Shown: piece by piece, positions 15,785 to 16,753 of the stretch
Position numbering within the stretch: position 1 is the first letter of the stretch
How the letters are laid out: every line of letters begins with the position of its first letter
Assembly (NCBI GenBank): GCA_030612495.1
Contig: JAUWNT010000036.1
Coordinates: forward strand, 1 to 16,753
Direction: 5' to 3'
Length of the DNA: 16,753 bases
Source of the DNA: Candidatus Aminicenantota bacterium
Lineage (GTDB): Bacteria > Acidobacteriota > Aminicenantia > UBA2199
Position numbers and translations under genes: made by a program
Notes under the pieces: generated by a model
Databases searched by the model: none
What the model saw: the letters and a program-made list of their open reading frames with translations, nothing else
Told to the model about the DNA's origin: nothing

Positions 15785-16753
15785 CGAAAATAAAGATCTC
15801 TTTTATATAAAGTTTTTTTTGGGTTTTATAGCTTCTGTAATTTTTGTTTTGATTTTGAAGGAGCTTAAAACTATTTTTGTTCCATTGTGTATGTCACTTT
15901 TATTATATTTTTTATTTAATGGAGTTGTAAAAAAATTACTATTTTTAAAATTTCCAAAAGCCATTATATTGATTTTTTTATTGATATTTATATTTATAGT
16001 TTTTTATTTTTTTGGACTATTGATTTTTACTGGGATAACTTCTTTTATAAATAAATTCCCCATATACAGTAATCGTATTACTGAGTTGTTAAAAGGTCTT
16101 TCTGCGCAGTTAAGGATACCTTTAAGTGATGTAAATGATTATTTGAATAATTTTGATTGGACAAAATCAGTAAATACAATAACATCGTTTGTATCCACAG
16201 CTTTTGGTTCTTTTGCTGCATTTGTTGGGAATTTGATATTAGTTATTATATTTTTGGTTTTTATGCTCTCTGGCAGAAATGTACTAACAGGGAGAGTATA
16301 TAGAGCATTTAATGATAAAAGAGCAGATAAGATGATTTTTATTGTAAATTCAATTGAAAATCAAGTACAGCATTATCTTTTAATGAAAACATTTATAAGT
16401 TTATTAACTGGAATTATTAGTGCATTGATTATATGGGTTGGAGGTGTGGATTTTGTGATTTTTTCTGGTTTATTGATTTTTATTCTAAATTTTATTCCAA
16501 ATTTTGGCTCTATTGTAGCAACATCATTTCCTATAATTATAGGATTAATCAAATATGGTTTTTCAATAAGAATGCTGATTATTGCAGGGGCCTTGATTTT
16601 AACTCAAATGATAATAGGAAATGTTCTTGAACCAAAAATAATGGGTGTGAGGTTAAATTTATCACCTATAGTTATTCTTATCTCCTTAATTTTCTGGGGT
16701 TGGATATGGGGAGTTATTGGAATGATATTAGCTGTACCTGTTATTTCTGCTTT
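15777..16753 (+). CDS. AI-2E/PerM-family transporter, 3' end outside window
   Basis: Open reading frame from the ATG at 15777 to the right edge: 325 codons visible, and typical members have about 340-380, so only a short tail is missing. Several hydrophobic segments are seen: two or three near the N-terminus, and a cluster from about residue 215 onward. Between them is a hydrophilic periplasmic-type domain (NKFPIYSNRITELLKGLSAQ to LNNFDWTKSVNT). Family signatures are LNFIPNFGSIVATSFP (about 237-252), GNVLEPKIMG (281-290) followed by RLNLSPIVI, and WGWIWGVIGMILAVPV near the edge. Members are proposed to move autoinducer-2 or other small solutes or ions; the substrate cannot be inferred here, and no Lux genes are nearby. 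It starts inside the preceding gene with an 8-base overlap and only a weak ribosome site, suggesting coupled translation. Confidence 0.9.
   Translation, partial: MINENKDLFYIKFFLGFIASVIFVLILKELKTIFVPLCMSLLLYFLFNGVVKKLLFLKFPKAIILIFLLIFIFIVFYFFGLLIFTGITSFINKFPIYSNRITELLKGLSAQLRIPLSDVNDYLNNFDWTKSVNTITSFVSTAFGSFAAFVGNLILVIIFLVFMLSGRNVLTGRVYRAFNDKRADKMIFIVNSIENQVQHYLLMKTFISLLTGIISALIIWVGGVDFVIFSGLLIFILNFIPNFGSIVATSFPIIIGLIKYGFSIRMLIIAGALILTQMIIGNVLEPKIMGVRLNLSPIVILISLIFWGWIWGVIGMILAVPVISA

Noticed and set aside
16433..16630. Plus-strand open frame of 65 codons near the right edge
   Set aside because: It lies in another frame of the AI-2E-family gene, whose family motifs run through this exact region.
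15777..16753. Quorum-sensing locus because of the AI-2E family name
   Set aside because: The family is broad, many members do not handle AI-2, and no luxS or lsr genes are present in the window.

Overview
The window reads as ordinary chromosomal DNA from a diderm, strongly A+T-rich bacterium (about 70% A+T by eye). The diderm call rests on a TolC-type outer membrane channel with an RND-type lipoprotein adaptor. Gene style (an S55/SpoIVB-like secreted protein followed by a propeller protein, and a PilH/PilI-like ABC transporter beside a prepilin peptidase) recalls Acidobacteriota/Aminicenantes-like and deltaproteobacterial genomes. The phylum cannot be fixed from sequence alone. I see no IS element, phage gene, CRISPR array, tRNA or rRNA, and no gap over 300 bases without a gene.

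Layout. Positions 1-2641 on the minus strand hold an efflux operon: TetR-type repressor, TolC-family channel, then a periplasmic adaptor cut by the left edge. It is read from a near-perfect sigma70-type promoter with an operator-like palindrome at its start. Divergently, a short soluble histidine kinase (2764-3558) is followed by pyruvate phosphate dikinase (3645-6278).

From 6340 to 9603 there are four tightly packed plus-strand genes: ABC ATPase, ABC-2 permease, a TPR-like membrane-anchored protein and a prepilin peptidase. They overlap by 4, 1 and 19 bases. This set resembles the pilG/H/I-pilD block of type IV pilus loci. A membrane PAS-type histidine kinase (9633-11129) and a receiver-only response regulator (11192-11557) follow, in the place where PilS/PilR-type regulators are often found.

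From 11554 to 15361 are two exported envelope proteins. One is S55/SpoIVB-like, with its active-site motifs in an order opposite to SpoIVB. The other is a beta-propeller protein with Ig/FnIII-like C-terminal domains. A small single-pass membrane protein (15410-15784) and an AI-2E/PerM-family membrane protein running off the right edge (15777 onward) close the window.

Working together (inference): the left operon exports toxic compounds under TetR control. The central block probably serves type IV pilus assembly, with its own two-component regulation. The right block is an envelope module of unknown role, transcriptionally and perhaps translationally tied to the receiver gene by a 4-base overlap. 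The most notable points are the permuted S55 arrangement, the pilus-type ABC block with a receiver-only regulator, and the kinase with a non-standard H-box.
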